A stretch of DNA of 64,000 bases from Bradyrhizobium iriomotense (lineage in GTDB: Bacteria; Pseudomonadota; Alphaproteobacteria; Rhizobiales; Xanthobacteraceae). The stretch lies in assembly GCF_018130765.1 (NCBI RefSeq), contig NZ_JAFCJZ010000003.1, positions 467,386 to 531,385 of the forward strand, given 5' to 3'. This document shows, piece after piece, positions 20,938-29,815 of this stretch (the stretch's first letter is position 1; each line of letters starts with the position of its first letter). The notes beneath the pieces were generated by a model, which saw only the letters and a program-made list of their open reading frames with translations, did no database searches and was not told the DNA's origin. Both the position numbers and the translations under genes were made by a program.

Positions 20938-21735
20938 TTACAGCGTCGGCAGCGACTGCTCTTCCTTGAACCATTTCAGCTGAAGTGCGCCGAGCTTGCC
21001 GTTCAGCTTGTTGAAGAAGATGTCGGTGTTGATCCAGTTGAGCAGGTTCTGCTCGCCCTGGCGCACGCCGACATGGGCCGGTGACTGGCGGATCAGGAAC
21101 TTCAGCTCGACCTCCTTGGTCGGGTTCTGGTCCTGCACCTTCAGCGCAATGGCGCTGTTCTCGGCAAACGTGTCGGCCTGTCCGGCGAGGAAGGCTGCGA
21201 TGGCGGCCGGTGTGTCCTCGAAGCGCACCAGCTTCACCTTCGGCGCGTTGTCGGTGAGCCAGACGTCGAGCGTCGTGCCCTTGGCGACGGCGACCGTGCG
21301 GCCCTCGAGATTGTCGGGTTTCTTGCCTGTTGCCGCCGGAATCGATTTGGCGCCATAGACGCCGAGATTCACCACCGCATAGGGCTGCGAGAACATCACC
21401 TGCTGGGCGCGTTCGGGCGTCGCGCCGAGACCGGCGATCAAAATGTCGAGCTTGTCCGAGAGCAGGCTCGGGATGCGCGCGGCGCCCGTCACCGGCACGA
21501 GCTCGAGCTTCACGCCCATGTCGGCGGCGATCAGTTTTGCAAGATCGGCGTCAAGGCCGGCAATCTCGCCCTTGTCGTCCTTGAAGCCCCAGGGTGCTGC
21601 GTCGGTGAGGATGCCGACGCGAATCTTGCCGGCGCCGAGCACGTCCTGGAGCTTGTCGGCGTTGGCGAGATTCGGCGCGGCGAGAACGGCAAGCGCCGCG
21701 GCTGCGATGGTGAAGAAGGACTTCAACTTTCTCAT
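20938..21735 (-). CDS. ABC transporter periplasmic amino-acid-binding protein
   Basis: 265 residues. The start is the ATG at 21735 after CCAGGAGAG; it opens a good signal peptide (RKLKSFFTIAAAALAVLAAPNLANA, cleavage near residue 26). The body is a family 3 solute-binding protein: KIRVGILTDAAPWGFKDDKGEIAGLDADLAKLIAADMG, LDILIAGLGATPERAQQVMFSQPY and EGRTVAVAKGTTLD. Ligand-fold residues include Arg in GAARIPSLL and Asp in the FEDTPAA region. It delivers the substrate to the two permeases in the same operon. Family members bind polar amino acids or related compounds; the exact ligand is unknown. Confidence 0.92.
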   Translation of the reverse strand: MRKLKSFFTIAAAALAVLAAPNLANADKLQDVLGAGKIRVGILTDAAPWGFKDDKGEIAGLDADLAKLIAADMGVKLELVPVTGAARIPSLLSDKLDILIAGLGATPERAQQVMFSQPYAVVNLGVYGAKSIPAATGKKPDNLEGRTVAVAKGTTLDVWLTDNAPKVKLVRFEDTPAAIAAFLAGQADTFAENSAIALKVQDQNPTKEVELKFLIRQSPAHVGVRQGEQNLLNWINTDIFFNKLNGKLGALQLKWFKEEQSLPTL

Positions 21736-21769
21736 AGCTCTCTCCTGGTGGCGGATTGGTGGACGATGA

Positions 21770-22498
21770 TCATTTCGCAGAGGCAATGAAGCTTGCGAGC
21801 TCGGGCGTCTCAGGATTGGCAAACAGCTTTGCCGGCGGCCCCTGTTCCCAGACGCGGCCCTGGTGCATGAAGACGATGCGGTTGGCGACGTTGCGGGCAA
21901 AGCCCATCTCGTGGGTGACCAGGATCATGGTCATGCCTTGCTTCGCCATCGCCTCCATCACCTTCAAGACTTCGCCGACGAGTTCGGGATCGAGTGCCGA
22001 GGTCACCTCGTCGAACAGCATGAGGTGAGGGGCCATGGCGAGGCACCGCGCGATGGCGACGCGCTGCTGCTGACCGCCCGAGAGCTGCTCCGGCCATGCG
22101 TCGATCTTGTCGGCGAGGCCGACGCGGGTGAGCACATCCGCGGCCAGTGCACGTGCTTTCGCCTTGTCGATGCGTCCGGTGAGCAGCGGGGCAAGTGTGA
22201 TGTTGCGCTCGACCTTCAGATGCGGAAACAGATTGAAGGCCTGGAACACGATGCCGACGCGCTGACGGAATTTCTTCAGGTCCGGCATCCTGGCGTGGAC
22301 CGTCTGGCCCTCGACCCGGATCTCGCCGGAATCGACGCTCTCCAGCGCGTTGATGCAGCGGAGCAGCGTCGACTTGCCCGAGCCGGAGCGGCCGATGATC
22401 GTGACAATCTCGCCTTCCTCGACATCGAGCGAGACGCCCTTGAGCACCTCGACCTTGCCGAATGTCTTGTGCACGTCGCGGATTTCAACGAGAGCCAT
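21770..22498 (-). CDS. Amino-acid ABC transporter ATP-binding protein (GlnQ/HisP type)
   Basis: 242 residues. Walker A GRSGSGKST (about 35-43), Q loop VFQAFNLFPHLKV, signature LSGGQQQRVAIAR, Walker B LMLFDEVTSALDP and the switch His in VTHEMGF are all intact. Polar amino acid importers of this type have one ATPase for two membrane subunits, which matches the two permease genes just upstream. The start overlaps the end of the permease gene by 14 bp, so translation is coupled. Confidence 0.95.
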   Translation of the reverse strand: MALVEIRDVHKTFGKVEVLKGVSLDVEEGEIVTIIGRSGSGKSTLLRCINALESVDSGEIRVEGQTVHARMPDLKKFRQRVGIVFQAFNLFPHLKVERNITLAPLLTGRIDKAKARALAADVLTRVGLADKIDAWPEQLSGGQQQRVAIARCLAMAPHLMLFDEVTSALDPELVGEVLKVMEAMAKQGMTMILVTHEMGFARNVANRIVFMHQGRVWEQGPPAKLFANPETPELASFIASAK

Positions 22499-23135
22499 CG
22501 AGGCGGGCCTCCAGGGAGCGGGACCAGAGCGTGAGCGGCAGGCACAGCGCGAAATAGATCGCGGCGACCAGCGCGTAGGTGAGCAGCGGCTGGAACGTCG
22601 CCGCGCTCACCACTTGGCCGGCGCGGGCAAGCTCGACAAAGCCGAGGATCGAGGCGAGCGAGGTGCCTTTGATGAGCTGCACCAGGAAGCCGACGGTCGG
22701 CGGCAGCGACATCCGCAGCGCCTGCGGCGCAATGATGTGGCGGAATTGCTGCCAGGCGGAGAGGCCGAGGCAGGCGCCGGCCTCCCATTGCGCTTGCTTC
22801 ACGGCCTCCAGCCCGCCGCGCCAGATCTCGCCGAGGAAGGCGGCGGTGTAGAGCGTGTAGGCGACGGTCACGGCGATGAGCGCCGGCACCTGGATGCCGA
22901 GGAAAACCGGCATGCCGAAATAGAAGAAGAACAAGAGGCCAAGCAGCGGCACGCTCTGGATCACCTGGATGCAGGCCGCCATCGCCCAGCGCAGACCGGC
23001 GAACCGGCTGATGCGGCCGAGCGCGAGCCCCAGCGCCAATGGCGCGCCGAAGGCGAGCGCGAGCACGACGAGCGCGACGGTCCAGCGCAGGGCCGCAAAC
23101 AGCGAGACGAAATCGATGAGGGAGAAGGATCGCAT
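22485..23135 (-). CDS. Amino-acid ABC transporter permease (HisM/GlnP type), second
   Basis: 216 residues. The ATG at 23135 follows GAGGGACAAGCG and starts 10 bp after the upstream permease stop; a longer in-frame version would overlap that gene. About five TM helices are visible, with the EAA loop ATFEAGACLGLSAWQQFRHIIAPQALRMSLPP-like segment (residues about 125-155 in this protein: QWEAGACLGLSAWQQF, then HIIAPQALR). It forms the inner-membrane pore with the 23146-23805 product. Confidence 0.92.
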   Translation of the reverse strand: MRSFSLIDFVSLFAALRWTVALVVLALAFGAPLALGLALGRISRFAGLRWAMAACIQVIQSVPLLGLLFFFYFGMPVFLGIQVPALIAVTVAYTLYTAAFLGEIWRGGLEAVKQAQWEAGACLGLSAWQQFRHIIAPQALRMSLPPTVGFLVQLIKGTSLASILGFVELARAGQVVSAATFQPLLTYALVAAIYFALCLPLTLWSRSLEARLDGSR

Positions 23136-23145
23136 CGCTTGTCCC

Positions 23146-23805
23146 TCAGCGCCGCCGCGGCCAGCGGAAGGCCGCCAGACCGACAATTGCGAACAGCGCC
23201 TTGAACGACATCGCCATCGCGAAATAGACCGCGCAGATCACCGCATAGACCTCGAAGCTGCGATAGGTGCGGCTTTCGATGAAGCCGGCGACATGAAACA
23301 GCTCGTCGGCCGCGACTTGCGAGGCGAGCGAGGTGCCGAGCAACAAGAGGACGAACTGGCTGGTCACGGCCGGATAGGCGTTGCGCAGCGCCGGCGGCAG
23401 GATGATGTGGCGGAACACCTGCCAGCCGGACAGTCCGAGGCACTGGCCGGCTTCGACCTGGCTGCGCGGAATGGAATCGAGGCCGGCGCGGATGATCTCG
23501 ACGGAATAGGCGCCGAAATAGAGCGACAGCGCCACGGCGGCGGCCTCGAACGCCGGCAGCTTCAGGCCGAAATTCGGCAGCACGAAGAAGACGATGAAGA
23601 TCTGGATCAGCGACGGCGTGTTGCGGAACAGCTCGATGTAACCGCGCACCAGCCAGCGCAGCGGCGTGATGCGCCCCTTCAGCGCGACCGCGCCGGCGAT
23701 GCCGATCAGGAGTCCGGCCAGCGCCGAGATCACCGTCAGCTCCAGCGTGACGATGGCGCCGTCGATGAGCTGGTTCTGATAGCGCCAGAGCGGCAGGAAA
23801 TTCAT
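23146..23805 (-). CDS. Amino-acid ABC transporter permease (HisQ/GlnP type), first
   Basis: 219 residues with about five TM helices and the EAA loop (SQVEAGQCLGLSGWQVF, then HIILPPALR). The N-terminus NFLPLWRYQNQLIDGAIVTLELTVISALAGL is typical of HisMQ permeases. It pairs with the next gene as a heterodimer. Its start lies 8 bp after the stop of the PLP enzyme gene, in line with one transcript from 25109. Confidence 0.92.
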   Translation of the reverse strand: MNFLPLWRYQNQLIDGAIVTLELTVISALAGLLIGIAGAVALKGRITPLRWLVRGYIELFRNTPSLIQIFIVFFVLPNFGLKLPAFEAAAVALSLYFGAYSVEIIRAGLDSIPRSQVEAGQCLGLSGWQVFRHIILPPALRNAYPAVTSQFVLLLLGTSLASQVAADELFHVAGFIESRTYRSFEVYAVICAVYFAMAMSFKALFAIVGLAAFRWPRRR

Positions 23806-23813
23806 CGCCGCCC

Positions 23814-25109
23814 TCAGCCGAACTGGGTGGGAAGGGCGCGCGTGACGACGCCGTCGGCATCGAGGCCGAAGATGACGCGCCAGCGGTCGAGACAGGTGCA
23901 GGGATGCGAGATGCCGAAGGCGATGATGTCGCCGACCGCAAGCGTGCTATCGGGCGCGACGGAGAGGAAGGCGTGCTGGTCGTTGAGGCGCGTCACGGTG
24001 AGCGCAGGAGCGAGCCCTTGCTGCTCGACGCCGTCGCGGAACACGCGCAAGGGAACCGGCAGTCCCTGGTCGAAGGAGGCATCGCGCATGCCGAAGCCGG
24101 CGATGGCAAGGCCATCCTCGGGCCGCGACAGCACCTCGGCCCAGAGTGTCAGCGCGGGCCGAAAGCCTTCGACGGCAGAGTGGCGCAGACCGTCGACGAG
24201 CAGGCCGCCGCGCCGGTCCAGTTCCGCGAATGCGCGCGCATAGATGCCGTGATCGGCGAAGAACAGCGCGCCCGAGCGCAGGATCACGCTCGCGTTGCCG
24301 TCAGCCTGCGCCACCGGCGCCAGCGCATGCGCGACGATATCGAAATAGGCGGAGCCACCCGCGCTCATGATCAATGGCCGCTGCGGAGCGGCGGCGCGCA
24401 CCAGCGCAAAGGTCTCGATGGTGCGCTCCAGCAGCGCTGTGATCGCGCGCATTGTCGCCTCGGCATCGGACGTTGCGGCCGCACCTTCGTAGGTGGCGAC
24501 GCCGCCAAGCACGAGGCGATCGGCGGCGAGCACGGCTGCGATCGTTGCCTCGACCGCGGCGCGATCGCGCGCGCCGGCGCGGCCTGCACCTAACTCGACC
24601 AGCACGGACAATTCGGCGCGTCCCGCGATCCGCGCTGCCTCCGCGAGCGCTGCGACCGCGGCCGGTGAATCCGCAAAGGCGTGAAATTCCACATCGGGAT
24701 AGGCGCTCAGCAGAGCGCCGAGCCGCCGGCCGGCCGCGAGCCCGCCGATCTCGTTGGCGAGCAGCAGGCGCCGCTCGCCGCTCGCGAGCAGCACGGCGGC
24801 CTGCTGGATATTGGCGACCGTCGTGCCCCACGCGCCGGCTGCGCGCAGCGAGCGCGCCAGCTCCGGCGACATCGGCGTCTTGGCGTGCGGCGCGACGCTG
24901 ACGCCGGCGCTCTTGCACCAATTCAGGAAGAGGTCGCGGTTGGCCGCGAAGGCGGCTTCATCGAGGGTGAGGGCGGGCAGGGCGAGATCGCCGCGCGCAG
25001 GTGACCAGCGCTGGCTGCCGATGTCCTCGGTGGCGACGCCATCGACCAGGGGAATGCCCCGAATGGTCGTCGAAAGGCGTTGGCTATCCCACCGGGACAA
25101 GAACTGCAT
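23814..25109 (-). CDS. D-serine dehydratase-like/amino acid deaminase, fold-type III PLP enzyme
   Basis: 431 residues from the ATG at 25109 (GAGGGAGCG before it). The N-terminal alanine-racemase-like barrel has the PLP lysine Lys77 (VAPHAKTPMSPELA). The C-terminal domain ends in SHPCTCLDRW, where His402 and Cys404 match the zinc ligands of eukaryotic-type D-serine dehydratases (Dsd1) and D-threo-3-hydroxyaspartate dehydratase. The family eliminates water from beta-hydroxy D-amino acids or acts as a deaminase or aldolase. As first gene of an import operon that also holds RidA and a deacylase, it probably starts breakdown of a D-amino acid or a derivative. The exact substrate is open. Confidence 0.85.
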   Translation of the reverse strand: MQFLSRWDSQRLSTTIRGIPLVDGVATEDIGSQRWSPARGDLALPALTLDEAAFAANRDLFLNWCKSAGVSVAPHAKTPMSPELARSLRAAGAWGTTVANIQQAAVLLASGERRLLLANEIGGLAAGRRLGALLSAYPDVEFHAFADSPAAVAALAEAARIAGRAELSVLVELGAGRAGARDRAAVEATIAAVLAADRLVLGGVATYEGAAATSDAEATMRAITALLERTIETFALVRAAAPQRPLIMSAGGSAYFDIVAHALAPVAQADGNASVILRSGALFFADHGIYARAFAELDRRGGLLVDGLRHSAVEGFRPALTLWAEVLSRPEDGLAIAGFGMRDASFDQGLPVPLRVFRDGVEQQGLAPALTVTRLNDQHAFLSVAPDSTLAVGDIIAFGISHPCTCLDRWRVIFGLDADGVVTRALPTQFG

Positions 25110-25158
25110 TGTCGCTCCCTCAGCGGCCCCTGACCGCTGGAATGAACGATATGTTCTG

Positions 25159-25174
25159 ATGACAACGTTGTCAT
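25159..25174 (-). promoter_or_regulatory. Perfect 16-bp palindrome ATGACAACGTTGTCAT, likely LacI-family operator
   Basis: It lies 50 bp upstream of the first gene of the operon, just downstream of a possible -10 (TATATT on the minus strand, 25181-25186), so it would cover the transcription start. ACAACGTTGT-type palindromes with a central CG are usual for LacI/GalR repressors, and one is encoded at the end of this operon. A classical feedback loop is inferred. Confidence 0.65.
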
Positions 25175-25251
25175 TAGCCAAATATAGCCAAGTTGGGGAC
25201 AAATTCGATGCAGGGCGGTATTTAGATAAGTTTATCTGCCGTTGGATTGAG

Positions 25252-26094
25252 CTAGTGCTCGCCGCCCATCTGGGCGAGGACTTCCTCGATGTCGATATCG
25301 GCCTGGCCCGCCGCCCTGATGTGGCGGACCTCGAATCTGTCCGGCCCGAAGCGGTACTCGACGAGGCCGGTCTCCTTGATCGCGATGCGATCCTGGCGCG
25401 CGTCGTTGATCCTGAAGCCGACCGACGGCGCCCAGACGTGGCGCGTATGACGATAGGTGAAGTCGCGGCGCTGATGCACGTGGCCGCTGGCGATCAGGCG
25501 CAGATCGACACGCGCGAACATCTCGATCAATCGCGCGCGTGCTGGCTGCGGCACGTAGCGGATCGAGGTCTCAGGTAGTTCGGGGTCATCGGGCAGGTTG
25601 AGGAACAGCGGCTTGTGCAGGAACAGCGCGACCGGCCTGCCGTTCACGCGCGCGATCTCGGAGGCGAGCCAGTCGAACTGCTCGGCTTCGAAGGCGAGCC
25701 CTGAATTCATCACCAGCGTGTTGAGGCCGATGAAGCGCCAGCCGGCCGCTTCGAACGACCAATGGTCTTCGCCGATGATCTCGCAAAATTGCCGGCGGTT
25801 CGCTTCCGCGATCGGCGGCTTCGGTGCAGGTCCGATCGCGGTCGGATTGTCGCCGATGTCGTGATTGCCGGGGATGTAGCGGCAGGCGACGGGCAGGGCG
25901 TCGTGCAGGCCCTTCGCGAACAAGACATCGTCGCGGCTGGTCGGCCCGTCGAAGGAAACGTCGCCGGTGTTGACGACGAGGTCGGGCCGCTCGGTGTCGA
26001 TGTGCTCGCAGACGCGATGGAAGTTTGCGATCAGGCCGGGAAAGCGCCGGCCGAGATGGGTGTCGGAAATCTGCGTGAGGCGAAATTCGGACAT
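25252..26094 (-). CDS. Calcineurin-like metallophosphoesterase
   Basis: 280 residues from the ATG before SEFRLTQISDTHLG. All five metallophosphoesterase motifs can be seen: DTHLG (Asp11, His13), GDVSFDG, PGNHD, a His in LFLHKPLF and GHVH. The family contains cyclic-nucleotide phosphodiesterases (CpdA-like), phospholipid-headgroup hydrolases and others. This one has the small single-domain layout of CpdA-like proteins, but the substrate cannot be read from sequence. The longer in-frame start 22 codons upstream is possible but lacks a clear RBS; the chosen one is set by homology to the strand before DTH. It is transcribed with, or just upstream of, nothing obvious. Confidence 0.85.
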   Translation of the reverse strand: MSEFRLTQISDTHLGRRFPGLIANFHRVCEHIDTERPDLVVNTGDVSFDGPTSRDDVLFAKGLHDALPVACRYIPGNHDIGDNPTAIGPAPKPPIAEANRRQFCEIIGEDHWSFEAAGWRFIGLNTLVMNSGLAFEAEQFDWLASEIARVNGRPVALFLHKPLFLNLPDDPELPETSIRYVPQPARARLIEMFARVDLRLIASGHVHQRRDFTYRHTRHVWAPSVGFRINDARQDRIAIKETGLVEYRFGPDRFEVRHIRAAGQADIDIEEVLAQMGGEH

Positions 26095-26200
26095 GGCATC
26101 AGCATACGCGTTGTCACACGTCGAAACGATGACGCCTGCCCACGCATCGCAATGAAGCAAAGTTTAAAGCGGGCGGTGGTCGTTGCGCGCGAGGGAAGGC

Positions 26201-27064
26201 CTATCCGCCGTCAAAGCAAATCCGTCCGACGGGTTTGCCATTGCTGCGATCCCTAAGCTGGAACGGACAGCGCAGGCGTTCGAGCGCCTTGCCGGCATCC
26301 TCATTGCCGAGCGCGGCAGCGCGCTTGTAATAGGCGATTGCGGCCTTGGCATCCTTCTCGCCGGCCCGGCCGGCTTCGGCATAGGCACCTAACCGCTCCA
26401 ATGCGTCGGCATGATCGAGCGCGGCGGCCTTTTCGAACAGCGCCTTCGCGGCGACATCGTCTTTCGGACCGCCATCGCCGTCCTGGGTCATCAGTCCCAG
26501 CTGAAACATGGCCTCGTTGGAATTCGCGTCGACGGCCTTGGCGTACCATTTGCGCGCCAACGCCAAATCCGTCTTCCCGCCGACACCGGCGCCGTAGAGC
26601 GAGCCGAGGTTGAGCATGCCTTCGACGTCGCCGGCATTCGCCGCCTTCTCGATCAGCGTCCGTCCCTCGCCGATGTTCTTCCTGATGCCGTTGCCCTGGA
26701 TCAGGAGCACGCCGAGGCCGGCCATCGCGGTGGAGCTGCCCGCATTAGCGGCCTTGCGATAAGCGCTTGCTGCCTCAGCCAGCTGCCGGTCGAACTCGTA
26801 GACGCGGCCGAGCTCCGTCCAGATCCGGCGCGGAGCGTCGGGCACTGCGGCGGCCGCTCTGCAGGCCTTCAGCGCGGCGGGGACATCGGCGATCTCGAGA
26901 ATTCCCTTCACATCGGCAGGCCTGTCCGGATCGGTGGGATGCGCGGCGAGCCGGTCGCACGTCGCGATGTCGGCCGGGGCGGCGATGGCCGACATCCACA
27001 GTGCGGGACCAAGCAGGGCGGTGAGGACAAGCGCGGCAATGCGCAACTGCGTTCGGGGCATCAC
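26201..27064 (-). CDS. Secreted Sel1-repeat protein
   Basis: 287 residues. A signal peptide (to about residue 29, WMSAIAAPA) is followed by a Cys-containing N-terminal region and four to five Sel1/TPR-like repeats at about 75-265 (AMAGLGVLLIQGNGIRKN, GMLNLGSLYGAGVGGKTDLA, AMFQLGLMTQDGDGGPKDD, ALERLGAYAEAGRAGEKDA). The C-terminus has two cysteines (RCPFQLRD, RICFDGG) that could pair. Sel1 proteins in the periplasm act as protein-binding scaffolds. It directly follows the 27066-27689 gene with a 1-bp gap, so the two are co-translated and may work together. Confidence 0.85.
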   Translation of the reverse strand: MMPRTQLRIAALVLTALLGPALWMSAIAAPADIATCDRLAAHPTDPDRPADVKGILEIADVPAALKACRAAAAVPDAPRRIWTELGRVYEFDRQLAEAASAYRKAANAGSSTAMAGLGVLLIQGNGIRKNIGEGRTLIEKAANAGDVEGMLNLGSLYGAGVGGKTDLALARKWYAKAVDANSNEAMFQLGLMTQDGDGGPKDDVAAKALFEKAAALDHADALERLGAYAEAGRAGEKDAKAAIAYYKRAAALGNEDAGKALERLRCPFQLRDRSNGKPVGRICFDGG

Positions 27065-27065
27065 G

Positions 27066-27689
27066 TCACAGCACGCGATAGCGGATCGTGTAGGCGTCCT
27101 GCGGGGCGACGCTGCCAGCCACCGGCGAGGCGATACGGTCGGCGAGGTGCCAGGGGCCGAACTGCTCGGTGCGATGTGGCTCGGCGGGCAGGCGCAGGCG
27201 GAATTCGAACGTGCCCTTGCCGGGCAGTTTCACGACCAGCATGCGGTCCGCGGTGCGATGGTTGAGCGCGACCGCGCCGCGCAGCACTGCGCGTCCGTCG
27301 GCAAGGTCGCGCACGCCATCGACCAGGGCCAGGGTCTGGTTGCGGTCGGTGTGCAGCTCGATCTGGCTGTCGTTCACCGCCGCCAGCGTCTCGCGGGGCA
27401 TGCGGATTTCGAACTCGACCGCGGGTTTTGACGGGTTGAGGCCGAGATAGGCGAGCGCGGCGTGGCGCATGTCGTAGGCGGCAAAGGCGAGCAGGGCGAT
27501 GGCGGCGAGCGCGGCGAGGCCGTGCCTGACCACGTCCTGCCACGTTCGGTAGCTCAGGCGGAAATACACCGTCATCGCCAGCGCCACCGCGAGCGCCGTG
27601 GCGATACCTGCCAGCGCCGACATCAGGATGCCGAGCTGGCCGTCAGCGGATTCGGCGAAAGAGCCGATCAGGCTGGAGAGGGTGTTCAT
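27066..27689 (-). CDS. Membrane protein with periplasmic C-terminal domain, unknown function
   Basis: 207 residues. Two hydrophobic helices (about 23-44 and 57-76) are followed by a periplasmic beta-rich domain of about 125 residues (PAVEFEIRMPRETLAAVNDSQIELHTDRN, KLPGKGTFEFRLRLPAEP). No family is recognised. It precedes the Sel1-repeat gene with essentially no gap. The pair could be an envelope complex; nothing in the sequence points to a specific role. Confidence 0.7.
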   Translation of the reverse strand: MNTLSSLIGSFAESADGQLGILMSALAGIATALAVALAMTVYFRLSYRTWQDVVRHGLAALAAIALLAFAAYDMRHAALAYLGLNPSKPAVEFEIRMPRETLAAVNDSQIELHTDRNQTLALVDGVRDLADGRAVLRGAVALNHRTADRMLVVKLPGKGTFEFRLRLPAEPHRTEQFGPWHLADRIASPVAGSVAPQDAYTIRYRVL

Positions 27690-27849
27690 GGCGGTCGCTC
27701 GCCTTGTGCCCCAAAAGAGGGCGAAATTGCTTTAACAATCGGTGGTTGGTCGCAAGAGCGGGAACACCGGTTCAACTCGCTGATTGTCAGCGTGAGAAGT
27801 CGCGGCTAATGACGGTCCGCGGCGTGCCGCGCTTTACGGGAAAGTTCCG

Positions 27850-28272
27850 ATGTCCGTCCAAATGGTCCTGCTGCCTGTCTTCGTGCAGGTCGGTCTCACC
27901 TTCGCGCTTCTGATCGGCATGGTGCTCGGGCGCCGGAAGGCGCTGGTCTCGGGCGAGACCAAGATCCGCGACATTGCGCTCGGCGAGCCGAACTGGCCCA
28001 AGGACGCCACCCAGATCGGCAATTGCTATCGCAATCAGTTCGAGCTGCCGGTGCTGTTCTATGCCCTGATCGCGCTGGCGCTGCCCTTGCGCCATGCCGA
28101 TCTCTTCATCGTGCTGATGTCCTGGGTGTTCGTGGTGACGCGTTTTGCCCATGCCGGCGTGTTCGTCTCCTCCAACGATCTCGGCCGCCGCTCCACGATC
28201 TGGCTCGCCGGCGTGCTCGTGCTGCTCGCGATGTGGATCTACTTCGCGCTGAGAATGCTCCTGGTGATCTGA
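27850..28272 (+). CDS. MAPEG-family membrane protein
   Basis: 140 residues with four TM helices. Family marks of MAPEG (membrane-associated eicosanoid and glutathione metabolism) proteins are the NQFELPVLFYALIALAL stretch and the RNQFE/RFAHAGVFV pairs. Eukaryotic members include microsomal glutathione transferase; the role of bacterial ones is mostly unknown. RBS AAGTTCCG is weak. It stands 34 bp before the RNA methyltransferase gene and may share its transcript. Confidence 0.85.
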   Translation: MSVQMVLLPVFVQVGLTFALLIGMVLGRRKALVSGETKIRDIALGEPNWPKDATQIGNCYRNQFELPVLFYALIALALPLRHADLFIVLMSWVFVVTRFAHAGVFVSSNDLGRRSTIWLAGVLVLLAMWIYFALRMLLVI

Positions 28273-28306
28273 GCCTTACACGCTTGATCCAATCTGAAAG
28301 GTTCAA

Positions 28307-29608
28307 ATGACCCCCGCTGCCCGGCTGTCCGCAGCCATTGAACTGATCGACACCATCGAGAGAGACCGCGTGCCCGCGGCCAAGGCGCTGAAGGAGTGGG
28401 GCACCGCGCACCGCTTCGCCGGCTCGGGCGACCGCGCCGCCATCGCCGGCCTCGTCTGGGACGTGCTGCGCCGCTACGCCTCGAGCGCGTACCTGATGGA
28501 CGCCGACACCGCGCGCGCCAGGCTGATCGGCATGCTCCGCCTCGAGCGCGACATGGACGCGGCGACCATGGCCGCCATGTTCGACGGCAGCCGGTTTGCG
28601 CCGACGCCGCTGACCGAAGGAGAGCAGGCGGCGCTCAGCCAGCGCTCCCTCAAGGACGCGCCCCCTTCCGTCGCCGGCGATTACCCGGAATGGCTCGATC
28701 CGCACTTCGCAAAAGTGTTCGGCGAGGACCGTGCAGCGGAGACCGCCGCGATGGCGAGCCGGGCGCCGCTGGACTTGCGCGTCAACACGCTAAAATCCAA
28801 TCGCGACAAGGTGCTGAAGGCGCTTTCTCATCTTCATGCGAAACCGACGCCTTGGTCCGCAACCGGCCTGCGCATCGAGCTTTCGGCCGATGCGCGTAAC
28901 CCCGGCATCCAGGCGGAAGAGGATTTCATCAAGGGCGCAATTGAAGTGCAGGATGAGGGTTCGCAGCTTGCGGCCCAGTTCACCGCGGCAAAACCCGGCG
29001 AGCAGGTGATCGATCTCTGCGCCGGCGCCGGCGGCAAGACGCTGGCGCTCGCCGCCCTGATGCAGGGCAAGGGCCGGCTGATCGCGACCGACCGCGACAA
29101 GCGCCAGCTTGCCCCGATCCACGAGCGCCTGTCGCGTGCCGGCGTCCACAATGCCGATATCCGCACGCCCAAGGGCGAGGCCGATCCGCTGGCCGACATC
29201 CGCAGCTCGGCCGACCTCGTCGTGATCGACGCGCCCTGCACGGGAACCGGAACCTGGCGCCGCAACCCCGACGCCAAGTGGCGCATGCGCCCCGGCGCCC
29301 TGGAGATCCGCCTGCGCGACCAGGCCGAGGTCCTGGAGCGTGCGGTTCCCCTGGTGAAGCCGGGTGGCCGCATCGCCTACATCACCTGCTCGGTGCTGTC
29401 GGAGGAGAACGGCGAGCAGGTGAGGGCGTTCGTCGGCCGCCATCCCGAGTTCGCGGTGGTGCTGCCCGAGCAGACCGCCAGCGTGCTCTGGGACAAGGCC
29501 GAGGCGTTTGCCGACGCCGCGCTGCAGTCGGCCGAGGGCTGGCTGATGACGCCGCGGCGGACGGGAACCGACGGGTTTTTTGTGTCGGTGCTGAAGAAGA
29601 CGGGATGA
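28307..29608 (+). CDS. RsmB/NOP-family RNA (cytosine-5-)methyltransferase
   Basis: 433 residues. An N-terminal NusB-like helical domain (about 1-120) is followed by the SAM-binding methyltransferase domain: motif I DLCAGAGGKTLALAALM (about 238-254), motif II IATDRDK, motif IV VVIDAPCTGTGTWRRNPDAKW with its Cys, and motif VI YITCSVLSEENGEQV with the catalytic Cys. In RsmB the target is C967 of 16S rRNA; the alphaproteobacterial members are close in layout, but a different rRNA or tRNA site is possible, so no symbol is given. The 3' end is followed 9 bp later by a palindromic repeat. Confidence 0.9.
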   Translation: MTPAARLSAAIELIDTIERDRVPAAKALKEWGTAHRFAGSGDRAAIAGLVWDVLRRYASSAYLMDADTARARLIGMLRLERDMDAATMAAMFDGSRFAPTPLTEGEQAALSQRSLKDAPPSVAGDYPEWLDPHFAKVFGEDRAAETAAMASRAPLDLRVNTLKSNRDKVLKALSHLHAKPTPWSATGLRIELSADARNPGIQAEEDFIKGAIEVQDEGSQLAAQFTAAKPGEQVIDLCAGAGGKTLALAALMQGKGRLIATDRDKRQLAPIHERLSRAGVHNADIRTPKGEADPLADIRSSADLVVIDAPCTGTGTWRRNPDAKWRMRPGALEIRLRDQAEVLERAVPLVKPGGRIAYITCSVLSEENGEQVRAFVGRHPEFAVVLPEQTASVLWDKAEAFADAALQSAEGWLMTPRRTGTDGFFVSVLKKTG

Positions 29609-29616
29609 TCAACGTT

Positions 29617-29717
29617 GTCATTCCGGGGCGCGCGTAGCGCGAGCCCGGAATCCATCGTGCGGCGGTCTCCGCGGGCTCATGGATTCCGGGCTCTCGCGTC
29701 GCGATCCCCGGAATGAC
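29617..29717. repeat. Palindromic intergenic repeat, GTCATTCCGG family, copy 2
   Basis: A 101-bp element of the same family as 14782-14889: GTCATTCCGGGG at the left end, CCCCGGAATGAC at the right, inner arms GAGCCCGGAATCCAT and ATGGATTCCGGGCTC. It lies between the RNA methyltransferase gene and the csp terminator. Confidence 0.85.
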
Positions 29718-29720
29718 AGG

Positions 29721-29764
29721 GAAAAAGCAAAAGCCCCGCGAACCGATCCCGGTCGCGGGGCTTT
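29721..29764 (-). terminator. Rho-independent terminator of the csp gene
   Basis: Perfect 12-bp GC-rich stem (29730-29741 with 29753-29764, AAAGCCCCGCGA), 11-base loop. On the minus strand it is followed by a T-rich tail (TTTTGCTTTTT). It lies 52 bp after the csp stop. Confidence 0.85.
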
Positions 29765-29815
29765 CGAGTTCTGGCGTCCTGCCGGTACGTCCGTGGTCAG
29801 AACGCTGCGCCGGCG

